A program made the position numbers and the translations under genes. The notes beneath the pieces are model-generated. The model saw nothing but the letters and a program-made list of their open reading frames with translations, searched no databases and had not been told where the DNA came from. DNA of 64,000 nt from Cantharellus purpuraceus (lineage: Eukaryota; Basidiomycota; Agaricomycetes; Cantharellales; Hydnaceae), in assembly GCA_025174535.1 (NCBI GenBank), contig JALBUN010000020.1:620001-684000 (forward strand). Reading direction: 5' to 3'. Shown piece after piece: positions 32,539-44,225 of this stretch; positions within the stretch are counted from its first letter, which is position 1, and the number at the start of each line of letters is the position of its first letter.

Positions 32539-33020
32539 ATTGATGAAGACCAGCCACTAGAAAACAGTGATGAAATAGAATCTATGCAATCCCACAATCA
32601 AAATCATGGGATCAAAGGGGAGGACTCATCAGTATCTGTACAAGCTCCAATGCCAACAAATCCACCACTCTGACAATCAAATCATGAAAAACAGGTGTTA
32701 GCAGCAGGTGCAGCTATGTGTGGTCTCACATACACAAGTCGACTGGACTGTGCCAGAGAGGAAATACGTACTAGTCCTATACATGCAAATACTCACCAAT
32801 TGAACCCTACACTGGAGCTAAATGAATTCCTACATGGCAACATTGATAGTGCATTGGCAACATTGGTAGTTAACAACCCACACAACCCAAAGACATGGGC
32901 TGAGGCCATGCAGTCAAAAGACAAACCCAAGTGGCAGAAAGGAATGAATAAAGAAATGGGGTCTATAAATGCTTGAAAGATATGAAAATCAGTCCCACTG
33001 TCTCTTGTGCCAAAAGAGAG
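32539..33020 (+). pseudogene. Copia integrase-RT linker and RT start
   Basis: The frame 32695-32976 includes NPHNPKTWAEAMQSKDKPKW and MNKEMGSINA, the conserved entry of Ty1/copia reverse transcriptase. A stop follows, then VPLSLVPKREKLL-like residues. The RT core with its YVDD box is absent, and homology resumes only at 43402. Confidence 0.8.
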
Positions 33021-33024
33021 AAAA

Positions 33025-35387
33025 ATTATTAGATGAAGCTTTATGTCAAGAGCCTTTTCTAATGTGCAGAAGAAGGAGGAGACAAACTCTGAGCCCTGAT
33101 CAGATGTGACATGCAATGGGACTCCGTGTTTAGAGAATACATGGAGAACGAACAACTTAGCTAGTGAGGTGGAGGTGATGGTGTCATATGTCGGAATGAA
33201 TAGTGACTGTTTAGTGAACCTGTTGACAGTCACAAGTATGGTGTCATATCCGAGTGATGGGGGAAGCTTCTCTATGAAATCCATGGAGATGGAGTTCCAT
33301 GGTTGCTCCAGGACCGGAAGTTGCTCAAGTGTTCCATAGGGTTTGTGCCTTTATGATTTTGAGTGCATACATGTGGTACAAGAGTTACAGTAGTGTTGAA
33401 TGTATTCTCGCATTTTTGGCCATACATAGTCTCGTCAGATTAACCCTTGTGTGCAATTTTGCCCAAAATGGCTGGAGATCAGGTGATCATGCAAAACTCA
33501 GAGTTGGAGACCATTGGCATTGGGGATGTATATCTGGTTGTTGTGTTGGAGGTGTCCTTTGGGGTCAAGTGACCACTTCGGATTGGAAGGGTCATCCAAG
33601 CGTTTAACTGCAACAGGATTGGATCGGAGTGATGAGCGGATGTCGGAGTGGAGTTGGTCAATGTCCATAATGGTAACAGCTCAGAGGGTGGGAGTCATGA
33701 GGGTGGATGCTCGTAGGGATAATGCCAGCTGCTCATTAGTGAACACAGGATGAAAGTTGTGTGGGTTTACAGTGGCATAGTTGCTACTCCCCTCTTTAGG
33801 GTAGATATCCCAGCATCTAGTTAATGCATCAGGCTTTGCTCCGAGTTGACCAGGACAGAAATGGATAACAAGGTTGAACTGAGACAGGTATTTGGACCAT
33901 CAGACTTGTCTCCAGGTGAGTAGTTTCATTGTGGAGAAGTATTCCAAGTTCTTGTGGTCTGTTATGATGTCCACTGGATCAGAGGGGCCTTTGAGGTAGT
34001 GTCTCCATATCCAGTAGGCTTCATATATGGAAAGGAGCTCTTTGTCATGGACATCATAGTTCAGTTCGGGGGGTGTAAATGTATGCGAGTGAAAAGCGAT
34101 CAGATGGACAGGATCACAGCAAGTGCATAGTCTGAGGCATCGGTCTCTAATAGGATAGGAACGTCTGGAACCCAATGAGTCAGTATCAGAGCGGAAGTAA
34201 AGGCCTTTTTCAAGGTCTCAAAGCTCTGTCTACATTCATCAGTGAAATTCCATTGGATACCCTTCCTAGTAAGTTGGGTGAGCAGAACGGTAATATCGGA
34301 GAATGGCAGATCCTTGCCGCAAACCCAAGGATCGGCTTCTACTTCACCCACTACTCTCCCTCAGATTATCAATTACGACACCCCGAGCTTCGACAACATC
34401 TGCTCGAATGGCCCCATCTCGCGGGGAGAGTGACCTCTTCGGTGGTTGAAAACGGGTAAGAGAACTCCCTACAATGTCTCGCCACCCTTTCTCATGTAAT
34501 GCCTGTAGCTGCCTCACGATTCCACCTCCACCAACCATGGCACGGACGGTCACAGCAATGAAGTGGCAGTAGAAGTTGGCAAACCCCAGGAAGGACTGTA
34601 CATCTTTGACTTTCTGCAGTTCCGGCAATTCCTGTATGGCTTTGATTTTGTCATCAGACATTGTCAGTCCTGCTGGGGAGAGGATATAGCCTAGATACTC
34701 GACTGAGTTGGAGTGGAATTCACATTTGGGCATGGGCAAAGAGGCCATGTTTTCGGAGATGTCAGAGTACTTCTCGGACATGTGTCCGATGCTCTTCTTC
34801 TACCAAAATGTCATCTAAGTAAACAAGGACAGTCACATTGAGGAGGTCAGCGAAGGTATCATTCATGAACCTCTGGAAGGTGGCTGGAGCATTGGTTAGT
34901 CCAAAGGGCATGACACACCATTTGAAAGATCCATATCGAGTGGGGAAAGTTGTTTTCCACTCATCGTCTTCTCGGATGTGGACTAGATGGTAGGCATGTT
35001 GGAGATCAATTTTGGAATAGATCTTAGCCTTTCACGGGCTCTCAAGTAGGTATTGGTCTTTCTTGGTGATCTTGTTAAGTCCACAGAAGTCAACGCATAG
35101 ATGGAGTGATCTGTCCTTTTTGTGGACAAATAGGACTGGAGCTCCATGGGGGGATAGATGAAGCCTGTGGCCAAATTCTCATCTATGAATGTTCAGAGAG
35201 CCAGTAGCTCTTTTTGTGATAGCGAGTAGATAGGGCCAAGCGGAGGGGTGGAGTTGTCATCCAACTCAATCTTGAGATTGTATAGTCGGTGTTCTGCTAG
35301 GGAGTCGGCTTTAGACTTGCTGAACATGTCAGTGAACTCATGATACTCCTTAGGAACCATAGATAGGTCTGGTGGAGATGATCAGGT
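33025..35387 (-). pseudogene. gypsy1 pol: RT, RNase H, integrase
   Basis: Minus-strand chromovirus-like pol with stops and frameshifts. From high to low coordinates: SSPPDLSMVPKEYHEF and LKIELDDNSTPPLGPIYSLS (35385-35220), RT core [18 protein letters not shown] and LVYLDDILV (about 34935-34790), SNSVEYLGYILSPAGLTMSD (34700), RNase H (ILLETDASDYALAVILSI near 34110; HDKELLSIYEAYWIWRHYLK; ITDHKNLEYFSTMK), integrase core with MDFIEKLPPSLGYDTILVTV and VTSDQGSEFVSSFFCTLEKA (33284-33040). Truncated within the integrase, next to copia sequence. Confidence 0.88.
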
Positions 35388-36567
35388 GGAACGGTGACGA
35401 GCCAGGACGCATCGAGGATGCATATCGAACCACTCTGACAGTCCAACTCCGCCAGCGTCTTTTCGTATCAACTTTTAAATAGCGCCGCAACTCCCTCTCC
35501 ACCTCAGTCTCTAATTCTAGCCATCGATCGTCACTCATGTTTCATCGCCATCGATCATTATCAGCCTTCTATTCACACCGATCCTTTCATCATCATTCAC
35601 ATGGCTTCCCATTCTATTCCCCTCTCCAACATCACTTCTAATAATACGTCACACTGGTCTCTGGACACAGAGGACTATCAAAAATACGCCGAGCTCCACG
35701 GGCATGTTAAGCCACCTCCACGTGTCAAAATACTTCCAAAACTCTTTCAACGTCCAAGATCCCCACCATGTCTCTCTTATGCCATTGGCGATCCCATATT
35801 CTTTCACAATTCCGTTGAACCATATACATTCCTCGACATTTCACCTCTATATCGTAACACGGATAGAAGAGTCGAACGTGAGGTAGAATTTCAGTCGCCA
35901 TTGCCGACCTATCCTCCCACTTCAATCCGACTCAGGTTACATCGTGTCAGGCAAAGGGACCAAATACTCTTGGAGCGGGATACCATATGGAGACGGATCA
36001 CTAAGACAATAAGGAGTATTTGTTGTGGATGCTGACTGAAGTCCTCATGTGACTCAGGGTCAATTAACCTTCGGAGCCGTAGGGAAGATGGTATTGGTGG
36101 ACGTTTCTATCGTTCTTTTATATGACTCACCCCTGTTTCATCTTTTAATTCATTCATACACGACTTACTCATCCTTGTTCTATTTTTGGTTCTTTTATTA
36201 CTCATCACCCCCTATTCTTACAAAGATTACCCCTATCTGTCGTTTCATTTCTCCATGATTTCCCCTTTAGTAGTTCAACTTCACACGCTTCGTCAGCTGG
36301 CTTGATCAGCATTTCTTGCATCATATGGCATCATTTGCTCCTCATATTGTGTCGTTGTGCCCTGGGGATTTGTATATAAAAGGGCGCTAGTTTTCACCTT
36401 TGGAATCAATCAACAAGTTTTCAGCCAATGCTCTAAAGTCAAAGTCCACGCTCTAAGTCTACGCTCTACACTCTACATCACAATCCATCATCTCTACACT
36501 AAGGTAAAGCACCTTGGTTCCACGATCAGATTTCCCTCCTCCACTGAGAGGTTGCTTCTCTTGAAAC
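35388..36567 (+). repeat. R7 repeat (probable LTR), CpG-rich copy
   Basis: Homologous to 24880-26230 in opposite orientation. It carries a strong TATA motif (GTATATAAAAGGGCG, about 36369), supporting an LTR with plus sense. It includes a 145-codon frame at 35601-36035 (MASHSIPLSNITSNNTSHWS...), which I do not recognise. Both ends are cut: gypsy1 pol on the left and LTR3 on the right. Confidence 0.65.
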
Positions 36568-38745
36568 TGTATGGGAACCACCTTTTCCCTATCAAATTCC
36601 ATTTATGCAGCACCAATGTGTTATTTGGAAGACCGGACTTCTAGGGGAGAGGGGAACAGAGGGGGAACAGAGGGGATAGGAGGAATAGGAGCACATAGGA
36701 GGCTCAGGAGGTTGAGGGGGAGGTAGGAAAGCGAAGGGAAATGGTTAGGAGGGAAGAGGAGAAGCCCCTGTAAGCTCCACAGACATCAGAACATTCTCCT
36801 ATATTTCTTTTATATTTTATTTCGTCATTTTTTCCCTATTGGCTCCACCCCCCATTTCATTTTTATCACAGGTTTCTTTCCCATGTTTCAAATGACACAG
36901 AACTTTTATCACGAGTTATTAGCATGCATATCTTGTATAAAAAACGCCTAGATAGATATGCAATGGACTAGAGAATTTCCTCTCACCTGTTTCTGTCTGT
37001 GTGTCTGAATCTATTCGTATCTGGAATATCTCCAGAACGAACGCGTATTTCTATTAGCTTTTGCATATTCTATTAGAATATTGCATATTCAACTCGAATC
37101 TCGAATTACGAAGCCATACAATAACTGGCTATTTTTCTATTAAGCATTTACTCTCATTCGAGTCATCTGCTCCTGATCCCTGCTTAAATTGTCGATATCT
37201 AGACGAAGATCACACCAAATCCCATCAAACTTCGTAGGAAGATACTACTCAAGTATATCTTCAATTCGACTACGCATACATCCAGCTCCCATCACTCCCT
37301 CTGTCTCTATTCGAAATCTACTCTCCACACACTCCCAGCAAGGCAAAATTTTTTCAACACAATGTGCTATTCTTTGCTTTTCCATTCCTAAATATCCGCA
37401 TATATTTGATGCTTGTACCTGGAATGGACTTATTCAAATATTCTTTATTTTTCCATATTTTTCCAGGAATATTCCATGCAGAACTTGGCCCAGAATCATT
37501 TATTTCTGCTGTGCTACAGTTGTGGACCCATAGGCACCCACAAACCTTCGCACAGCCGCCTCTCCCCTTTTGGACCAGGCATTTGGCCTCAATTCAAGCT
37601 CAGATGTCTCTGATCAATAAATATTCTGTAACTTAACAACCACAGCCTCTCAGGGCACTATTTTCCGTGGAGATCATCACCTGAGATGTGGCTATCCATG
37701 GCTGTCCAAACCAGTGCAGAAAACAGGGTGGACACCCTTCTTTTTGCCTGATCAGTGCCTAGCTCAGGGATCAGATCAGCTGATGGGTGATCAAATCAGG
37801 TGATTGCCTTGGAATATTCTACCCCTTTCCATAACATTCTAGCTGTTTTCCTCTATTATTAGATAGAACTTTCCAGAACCATTATTCAGCTCCTGATCAG
37901 TGTTAGTGCTGTGATCAGATCCTGTGATTGGCTTGGAATATTCTACCCCTTTCTTCCACCTTCCACAACCTTCCAGTAGCTTCCATCTATTAATAGGTAG
38001 AATATTCCAGAAGCATTAGTCAGCCCCTGTAAATACAATATATAAGGAGGCCATTCTGCCTCTGAAAGAATAACATATCATCATATTCTACCCATCTTCT
38101 GCACACCAGTGTGACTAGGGTGACATACAGTGTCATCCTCTATCTCAGTAACTGTTGATTACCAGTTCAAGGATCTTTTACAGTTGTGTAACTGTACTTG
38201 ATTGCACTCGAAGTAGTGATATTCCTGCTTTGGGCGTGAGTGTAGTATCTGCCTCACGTGACTACGAATCTACAGGGTGAGATTGTCTGTCAATAGTCCT
38301 GCCATTAGTGCTCTTGTTTAAGTAACTTGTGTGTACTGCCTTTGCAGAGCATTAGAAGCTTGAACTCGTGTGAAGCAGTTGCTAGACTACTTCACACATC
38401 GCTGTTACCCGCTTCTGAGTGCCACTGGTTGGACGGTTGGATTCATCCACCTACTTCCTTTAGCCTCTAAGTGCATTCCCCTCTTTTTGGAATATCTGGA
38501 CCCCTAAGCGTCCATGAACTCTAGACTCTGGAAGTCTTATTCATTTCTTGCTGCTAAGAAACGTATTACCTTTCTGCGTATAGTCTGCATTGACCAATAC
38601 AAAGGATTGTAACCAAAGTACAAACGTTAAATCGTTTCTGGAGTTGTGCTGCAGCAGGGTTTGATATTCTTCTCAGCTGTTCATTCACGGAATTGTGGTG
38701 ATTTACAGTTTGCCCTAACACCATAATTTTGCGGGTTCCAAAACA
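36568..38745 (+). repeat. LTR3, most complete copy, carrying solo LTR4
   Basis: TGTATGGGAACC...GGGTTCCAAAACA. Without the nested LTR4 and its duplication it is about 1432 bp. A promoter-like TATATAAGGAGGCC is at about 38039, which suggests plus sense. Its flanks differ (GAAAC, GGCTT), and it separates R7 from gypsy1 gag, so it sits at a rearrangement junction. Confidence 0.8.
36619..37359 (+). mobile_element. LTR4 solo LTR
   Basis: 741 bp TGTTATTTGGAAG...TTTTTTCAACA, flanked by CAATG at 36614-36618 and 37360-37364, inside LTR3. Other LTR3 copies show the single CAATGTGCTATTC. It is the cleanest solo LTR in the window and retains many CpG sites, so it is probably among the youngest insertions. 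Confidence 0.92.
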
Positions 38746-39423
38746 GGCTTACTGATGCATGATATCTCATCCTTGATGCGGGATGGGAGACCAACATAAA
38801 ATTGGTGTTGGAGTGCGATGTCACCCCATTGGACTTTCAGGGCTAGCTGCTGGAAACTCACAATGTATTTTGCGATTTTGTGATTTTCCTTCATCCGAAG
38901 TTGATTGAGTTCATTCTTGGCATCAGCCTCAGGGTTGTAAGGACTGAAATTGGTCCGAAGTTCAGAGATGAAGTCGGAGTGGTCTTCTGACCATATTGGG
39001 TCATCAGAGTCATCCATGAGTGCTGGCTTGAAGTAGTCCAGTGGATATGGTGAAGGTGACCTTGGCCCAATTGGATGTGAACGCGTCGGAGCAGTTGCAG
39101 AAATTCAACTGGCATTGCACCAAGAATGGTTGGAGCTTGCGTGGATCGGAGCCATTGAATGGGTTGGGTTCCTGAACCTTGGTCTGGGACTTAGAGGCTT
39201 GTGGGGTACGGATGCTGCTGGCGAGCAGGGAGATGGCTTGTGCCAGATTTGGAGAGGGTGGTATCATTCTCTTCATGGACAGCCTCTATGTGGTCCATCG
39301 GTTCTTCAACAACCTTGGGGATGGTGTCGATGCTGGGAGCGGGCACCTTGACAGTTTGTGCGCATTTGGAATTGGCGGTGGATCATGGCATTGGTAGGAG
39401 TGAGTATGGCAGTTCGAATATAC
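38746..39423 (-). pseudogene. gypsy1 gag, minus-strand copy
   Basis: 39276-39010 and 39017-38746 read a Retrotrans_gag domain across a frameshift: NLAQAISLLASSIRTPQASK, EPNPFNGSDPRKLQPFLVQC, then IWSEDHSDFISELRTNFSPY and MKENHKIAKYIVSFQQLALK. Cut by LTR3 after GLPSRIKDEI. The 5' LTR1 follows at 39424. Confidence 0.85.
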
Positions 39424-39952
39424 TGTTACACACTAGTCCAATTGGGGGTTGGAGATTGGGTCAGAGTCAACAGTCAGAGTCGGAGTGGGAATCGGGGTGC
39501 ATCGTGGGGGTCAGAACGGACTTGGCTTCAGCTTGTGTGCTGCCCCCTCACTAATACCAGTGTCCAAGATTTTGGAGATGGAGTATGGCTTAGATAGTTA
39601 GGATCGGACTTAGGAACTAGGCGTGATTTGATATTCAAACTGGGGAATGAAGTCCCCAGTTGGGCAACTTAAATGCATATTTGAAATCTAATAATAATTA
39701 CTCTGGTGATGGGTCTCTGAGGCTGACGGCCTTACATGAGTATGTCTGAGTCCAATGGGGACAGATGTCTGGGTTCCTATGGTGATGCTGATGCATCAAT
39801 CAGAACCAGAGATGGATGGGTGAGATTCAGCGGTGACGATTGGACAGATAATTGGAGATGTGAGGGTTTCCAAATGGAGTATAGATTTCATGTGTGCAGG
39901 GATCTGAGTGGATTGGACAGGGATCTGGGTGTTAATGAATATAGTCATAACA
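39424..39952 (-). repeat. gypsy1 5' LTR (LTR1), minus strand
   Basis: 529 bp, TGTTACACACTAG...GAATATAGTCATAACA on the plus strand. Directly adjoins the gag leader (GTATATTCGAACTGCCATAC on the minus strand), as the plus-strand copy does at 41460. Confidence 0.88.
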
Positions 39953-40930
39953 AATGCAGACTATACACAGAAAAGTAATATGTTTCTTAGCAGCAAGAAA
40001 TGAATAAGACTTCCAGAGTCTAGAGTTCACAGACCCTTAGAGGTCCAGATATTCCAAAATGAGGGGAATGCACTTAGAGGCTAAAGGAAATAGGTGGATG
40101 AATCTGACTGTCCAACTGGTGACACTCTGAAGCAGGTAACAGCAATGTGTGAAGTAGTCTAGCAACTGCTTCACATGAGTTCAAGGTCCTAATGCTCTGC
40201 AAAGGCAGTACACACTAGTAACTTAAACAAGAGCACTAATGGCAGGACTATTGACAGACAATCTCACCCTGTAGATTTGTAGTCATGTGAGACAGATACT
40301 ACACATGCCCAAAGCAGGAATATCACTACTTTGAGTGCAATCAAGTACAGTTACACAACTGTAAGAGATTTTTGAACTGGTAATCAACAGTTACTGAGAT
40401 AGAGGATGACACTGTATATCACTCTAGTCACACTAGTGTGCAGAAGATGGGTAGAAGTGGTAGAATATGTTACTATTTCAGAGGTAAAATGGCCTCCTTA
40501 TATATTGTATTTACAGGGGCTGACTAATGCTTCTGGAATATTCTACCTATTAATAGATGGAAACTACTGGAAGGTAGTGGAGGGTAGAAGAAAGGGGTAG
40601 AATATTCCAAGCCAATCACAGGTTCTGATCACTGCATTAACACTAATCAGGAGCTGAATAATGGTTCTGGAATGTTCTATCTAATAATAGAAGGAAACAG
40701 CTGGAATGTTATGGAAAGGAGTAGAATATTCCAAGCCAATCACCTGATCTGATCACCCATCACCTGCTCTGATCCCTGAACTAGACACTGATCAGACAGA
40801 AAGGAGGTATCCACCCTGCATTGGTTTGCACAGCCATGGATAGCCACATCTCAGGTGATGATCTCCACGGAAAATAGTGCCCTGAGAGGCTGTGGTTGTC
40901 AAGTTACAGAATGTTTATTGATCAGAGACA
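39953..40930 (-). repeat. LTR3 segment between two inverted gypsy1 copies
   Basis: Matches LTR3 from AATGCAGACTATACACAG to TTGATCAGAGACA. Both ends are LTR1 starts pointing towards it, so it lies at the centre of a head-to-head arrangement. Confidence 0.8.
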
Positions 40931-41459
40931 TGTTATGACTATATTCATTAAATGCCCAGATCCCCATCCGATCCACCCAGATCCCTGCACACATGAAATC
41001 TATACTCCATTTGGAAACCATCACATCTTCATTTGTCTGTCCAATTGTCACTGTTGGTCTCACCCATCTGCCTCCATTTCCAATTAATGTATCAGCATCA
41101 CCATAGAAACCTGGACATCCATCCCCATCAGACTTGGACATATTCACATAAGGCCACTGGCCTTGGAGACCCATCACCGGAGTAACTATTATTAGATTTC
41201 AAATATATATTTAAGTTGTACGACTGGGGACTTCATTCCCCAGTTTGAATATCAAATCATGCCTAGCCCCTAAGTCTGATCTGAACTATCTAAGTCATAC
41301 TCCATCTCCAAAATCTCGGACACAGGTATTAGTGAGGGCAAAGCACATAAGCTAAAATCAAGTCCATTCCAACCCCATGATGCACTCTGATCTTCACTCT
41401 GACTCTGACCCCAAACTCTGATCCAGGTTCCAACCCCTAAATGGACTAAGTGTGTAACA
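40931..41459 (+). repeat. gypsy1 5' LTR (LTR1), plus strand
   Basis: 529 bp TGTTATGACT...GTGTGTAACA, same length as the inverted copy at 39424-39952. Followed by GTATATTCGAACTGCC and gag. Confidence 0.88.
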
Positions 41460-42760
41460 GTATATTCGAACTGCCATACTCACTCCTACCCCAATGCTAT
41501 AATCCACTGCCAATTCTGAACATGCATGAACTATCAAGGTGCTCGCTCCCAGCATCAACACCATCCCTGAGATCATTGAAGAACTGACAGGCCATATAGA
41601 GGCTGTCAATGAAGAGGACAATACTCCACCCTCCTCAAATCTGGTGCAAGCCATCTCCCTGCTCACCAGCAGCATCTGTACCCCACAAGCTCCTAAGTCC
41701 CAGACCTTGGTCTGGGAACCTGACCCTTTTGACAGCTCTGATCCACACAAACTCCAACTGTTCCTGGTACAATGCTGATTGAACTTCCATAACTGCCCCA
41801 ACACATTTACATCCAATCAGGTGAAGGTCACCTTTGTCATGTCCTATCTCAAGGGCACTGCACTGGACTACTTCAAGCCAGCGCTCATGGATGACTCTGA
41901 TGACCCAATATAGTCAGAGGACTACTCTGACTTCATCTCCAAACTCCAGACCAATTTTGGTCCTTACAACCCTAAGGCTGATGCTGAGAATGAACTCGAT
42001 TGACTTCAGATGAAGGAAAATCACAAGATCACTAGGTACATTGTGAGTTTCCAGCAGCTAGCCCTGAAAGTCCAATGGGGTGACACTGCACTCTGATGCC
42101 AATTTTACATTGGCCTCCCATCCCACATCAAGGATGAGATATCATGCATTGGTAAGCTGGATACTCTGGTTAACCTTCACAAGCTTGCCCAATCCATTGA
42201 CGTCTGATAGTGGGAATGTCAATCTGAGGTCTCCTGCAAAAATTCAGCCAACAAAAAGTCAGACAAATCGTCGGACAAGACCCTCAAGTCCAACAAGGGG
42301 ACCAATAAGAAGACCACCACCAACTCTGGCCAGAAGTCAGACACTGGTAATGCCACTGCCTCCAGTTCCAGTCAGAACAACTCTGGCCCTGGCAACAACT
42401 CCAGAGCTCACAAGAGTACTCCAGACCTCTCCACCAAGCTGGGAAGGATGGCAAACTTACCCAGCAGGAATGCCAGCACCACATGGATAACAACCTCTGT
42501 CTGTTCTGTAGAAAGCCTGGTCACCAAGCCAAGGATCACAACAACCTTGTCTGCCACAAAAGCAAAGGGCCGTGCCACCAACACTATGGCGGACAAGTCC
42601 AACGCCAAGGCAACAGACCAAAAGAAATAGCAAGCAGTCCTCTAGCCTCCATATGGGCTGAGGGCTGCATTGGTACTCCCCATGTGATAAACAAGGTCCA
42701 CCTGAATGCATCCACTCTTTCTCACTCTGACTCTCTTACCCTCCTCATCCACTCCGATTC
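41460..42760 (+). pseudogene. gypsy1 gag to protease start, plus-strand copy
   Basis: Leader then gag at 41539 (LAPSINTIPEIIEELTGHIE, NLVQAISLLTSSICTPQAPK, WEPDPFDSSDPHKLQLFLVQ, TGA, then KVTFVMSYLKGTALDYFKPA). Many stops. A damaged zinc knuckle is readable at about 42487 (NLCLFCRKPGHQAKDHN; the last Cys is replaced) and a damaged protease motif at about 42725 (SLTLLIHSDS for LIDSGS). Sequence changes to a foreign insert near 42760. Confidence 0.8.
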
Positions 42761-42943
42761 CAGGCAATGATTTGTCTGCCGTAGCATGTGATAGTGATGC
42801 TACTGGGGCCAAGTGTACCATTGTGAGCTTGGTTTTGAACATAGGAGGTGCTCTATCTGCAGCCCTCTTCAGTGTTTTTAACTCATCTCTGAGACAAGTT
42901 ACTTCAGACTTCTCATTGTTGAGAAGTCCTTCAAGTTCTTGGA
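42761..42943 (-). pseudogene. Antisense coiled-coil fragment inside gypsy1
   Basis: Between the gag/protease and the integrase of gypsy1, the minus strand reads VQELEGLLNNEKSEVTCLRD and ELKTLKRAADRAPPMFKTKL, a heptad-rich helix unlike any retroelement protein. It replaces the RT and most of the integrase. It looks like a host gene piece captured or filled in at a deletion. Parent gene unknown. Confidence 0.5.
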
Positions 42944-43430
42944 CCTGTGCAAACAGAACAAATGAATCAGTCCCTGGAACAATATCTCCGAGTCTATTGT
43001 AACTATCAACAAGACAACTGGGCTGACCTACTTCCAATCACAGAGTTTGCCTACAACAATGCTCTGAACGCAACTACTGGCATCTCTACATTCTTTGCTA
43101 ATAAAGGCTACCATCCAAACATCTCTGTCCACCCCAAGAAGGAACTCGCCTCCACCAAAGCCTGCCAATTCATAACCAACCTTGATCAACTACACCAACA
43201 TCTCTGAGAAACCATCTCTGATGCCCAGAAACAATACCAAGTCTCTACAGACTAATGTCACATTCTGGCTCTGGGCCTGCAAATCGGAGACAAAGTATTC
43301 ATTAAGGCCAAACACTTCTGGACCACCTGCCCATTGAAGAAACTCTCTGAGAAATACTTAGGTCCTTATGAGGTCATTGCTCATGCAGGCAGCAGGTCCA
43401 TAGACACAATCATAGGACAGTTCAAAATGC
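42944..43430 (+). pseudogene. gypsy1 integrase C-terminal part
   Basis: QSLEQYLRVYCNYQQDNWAD, LLPITEFAYNNALNATTGIS and FFANKGYHPNISVHPKKELA are the conserved end of a chromovirus integrase, then VFIKAKHFWTTCPLKKLSEK and YLGPYEVIAHAGSRS. This picks up almost where the minus-strand copy (33025) stops in the integrase. No 3' LTR follows; copia sequence begins. Confidence 0.85.
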
Positions 43431-44213
43431 AAGATGCTTACCCCGTTTCAGTGCTGCTTGATACTGGAACTTGACTATCAACAATAATGTGTCCATCAAA
43501 TGAGGAAGAGAAACAAAAAATGTCAAAGAAACCATACCAGGTGGCTGTAGGATTGCTTATGTATGCTGCGATAACCACATGGCCAGATATCAGCTTGGCT
43601 GTTCAGCAACTGAGCCAATATGCATCCAATCCAGGATGTGAGCACTGGGAGGCAGCAAAATGTGTAATACAGTACCTTAAAGGCACATACGATTTTTGTC
43701 TGGTACTGGGAGGAAAAGCCAACATAAAACTCACTGGGTATACTGACTCTGACTGGGCAAACAACCCTGACAGACATTAATCAATATCAGGTTACCTTTT
43801 CAGCCTAGGAAAAGGGATCATATCTTGGAGTTCCAAAAAAACAGCAGACAGTTGCTGCCTCATCCTGTGAAGCTGAATATATGGCAACAAATCATTATGT
43901 GAAGAAAGCATTATGGTTGAGGGGCTTACTCGACTGTCTTTCCTTACCTCAAAAGGAAGCTACCATGATTTTTTATAACAATCTCAAAACTATCACACTG
44001 ACCAAGGATGCATCTTTCCATGCACAATCCAAGCACATAGATGTGGCACATCATTTTGTCAGAGAGCAGGTTGAGAAGAATCAAATAACTTTCAAACATT
44101 TACCCACCCACCTGATGCCTGCAAATGCACTTACAAAACCCCTTACTGGTCAAAAACACATAAAATTCCATGACATGATGGGTCTTACACAGAAGGAAAG
44201 TGGGACTTGTTAG
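43402..44213 (+). pseudogene. Copia reverse transcriptase end and RNase H
   Basis: GQFKMQDAYPVSVLLDTGT, then the 43487 frame with QVAVGLLMYAAITTWPDISL and LTGYTDSDWANNPDRH (stop), SGYLFSLGKGIISWSSKKTA in between, and the 43881 frame (ALWLRGLLDCLSLPQKEATM, FYNNLKTITLTKDASFHAQS, HIDVAHHFVREQVEKNQI). These are standard Ty1/copia RNase H landmarks. Stops at 43778 and near 43868 break it. Confidence 0.88.
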
Positions 44214-44216
44214 ATT

Positions 44217-44225
44217 GAGGGGGAG
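44217..44225 (+). promoter_or_regulatory. Copia polypurine tract
   Basis: GAGGGGGAG immediately before the TGTTGG start of the 3' LTR. Confidence 0.75.
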
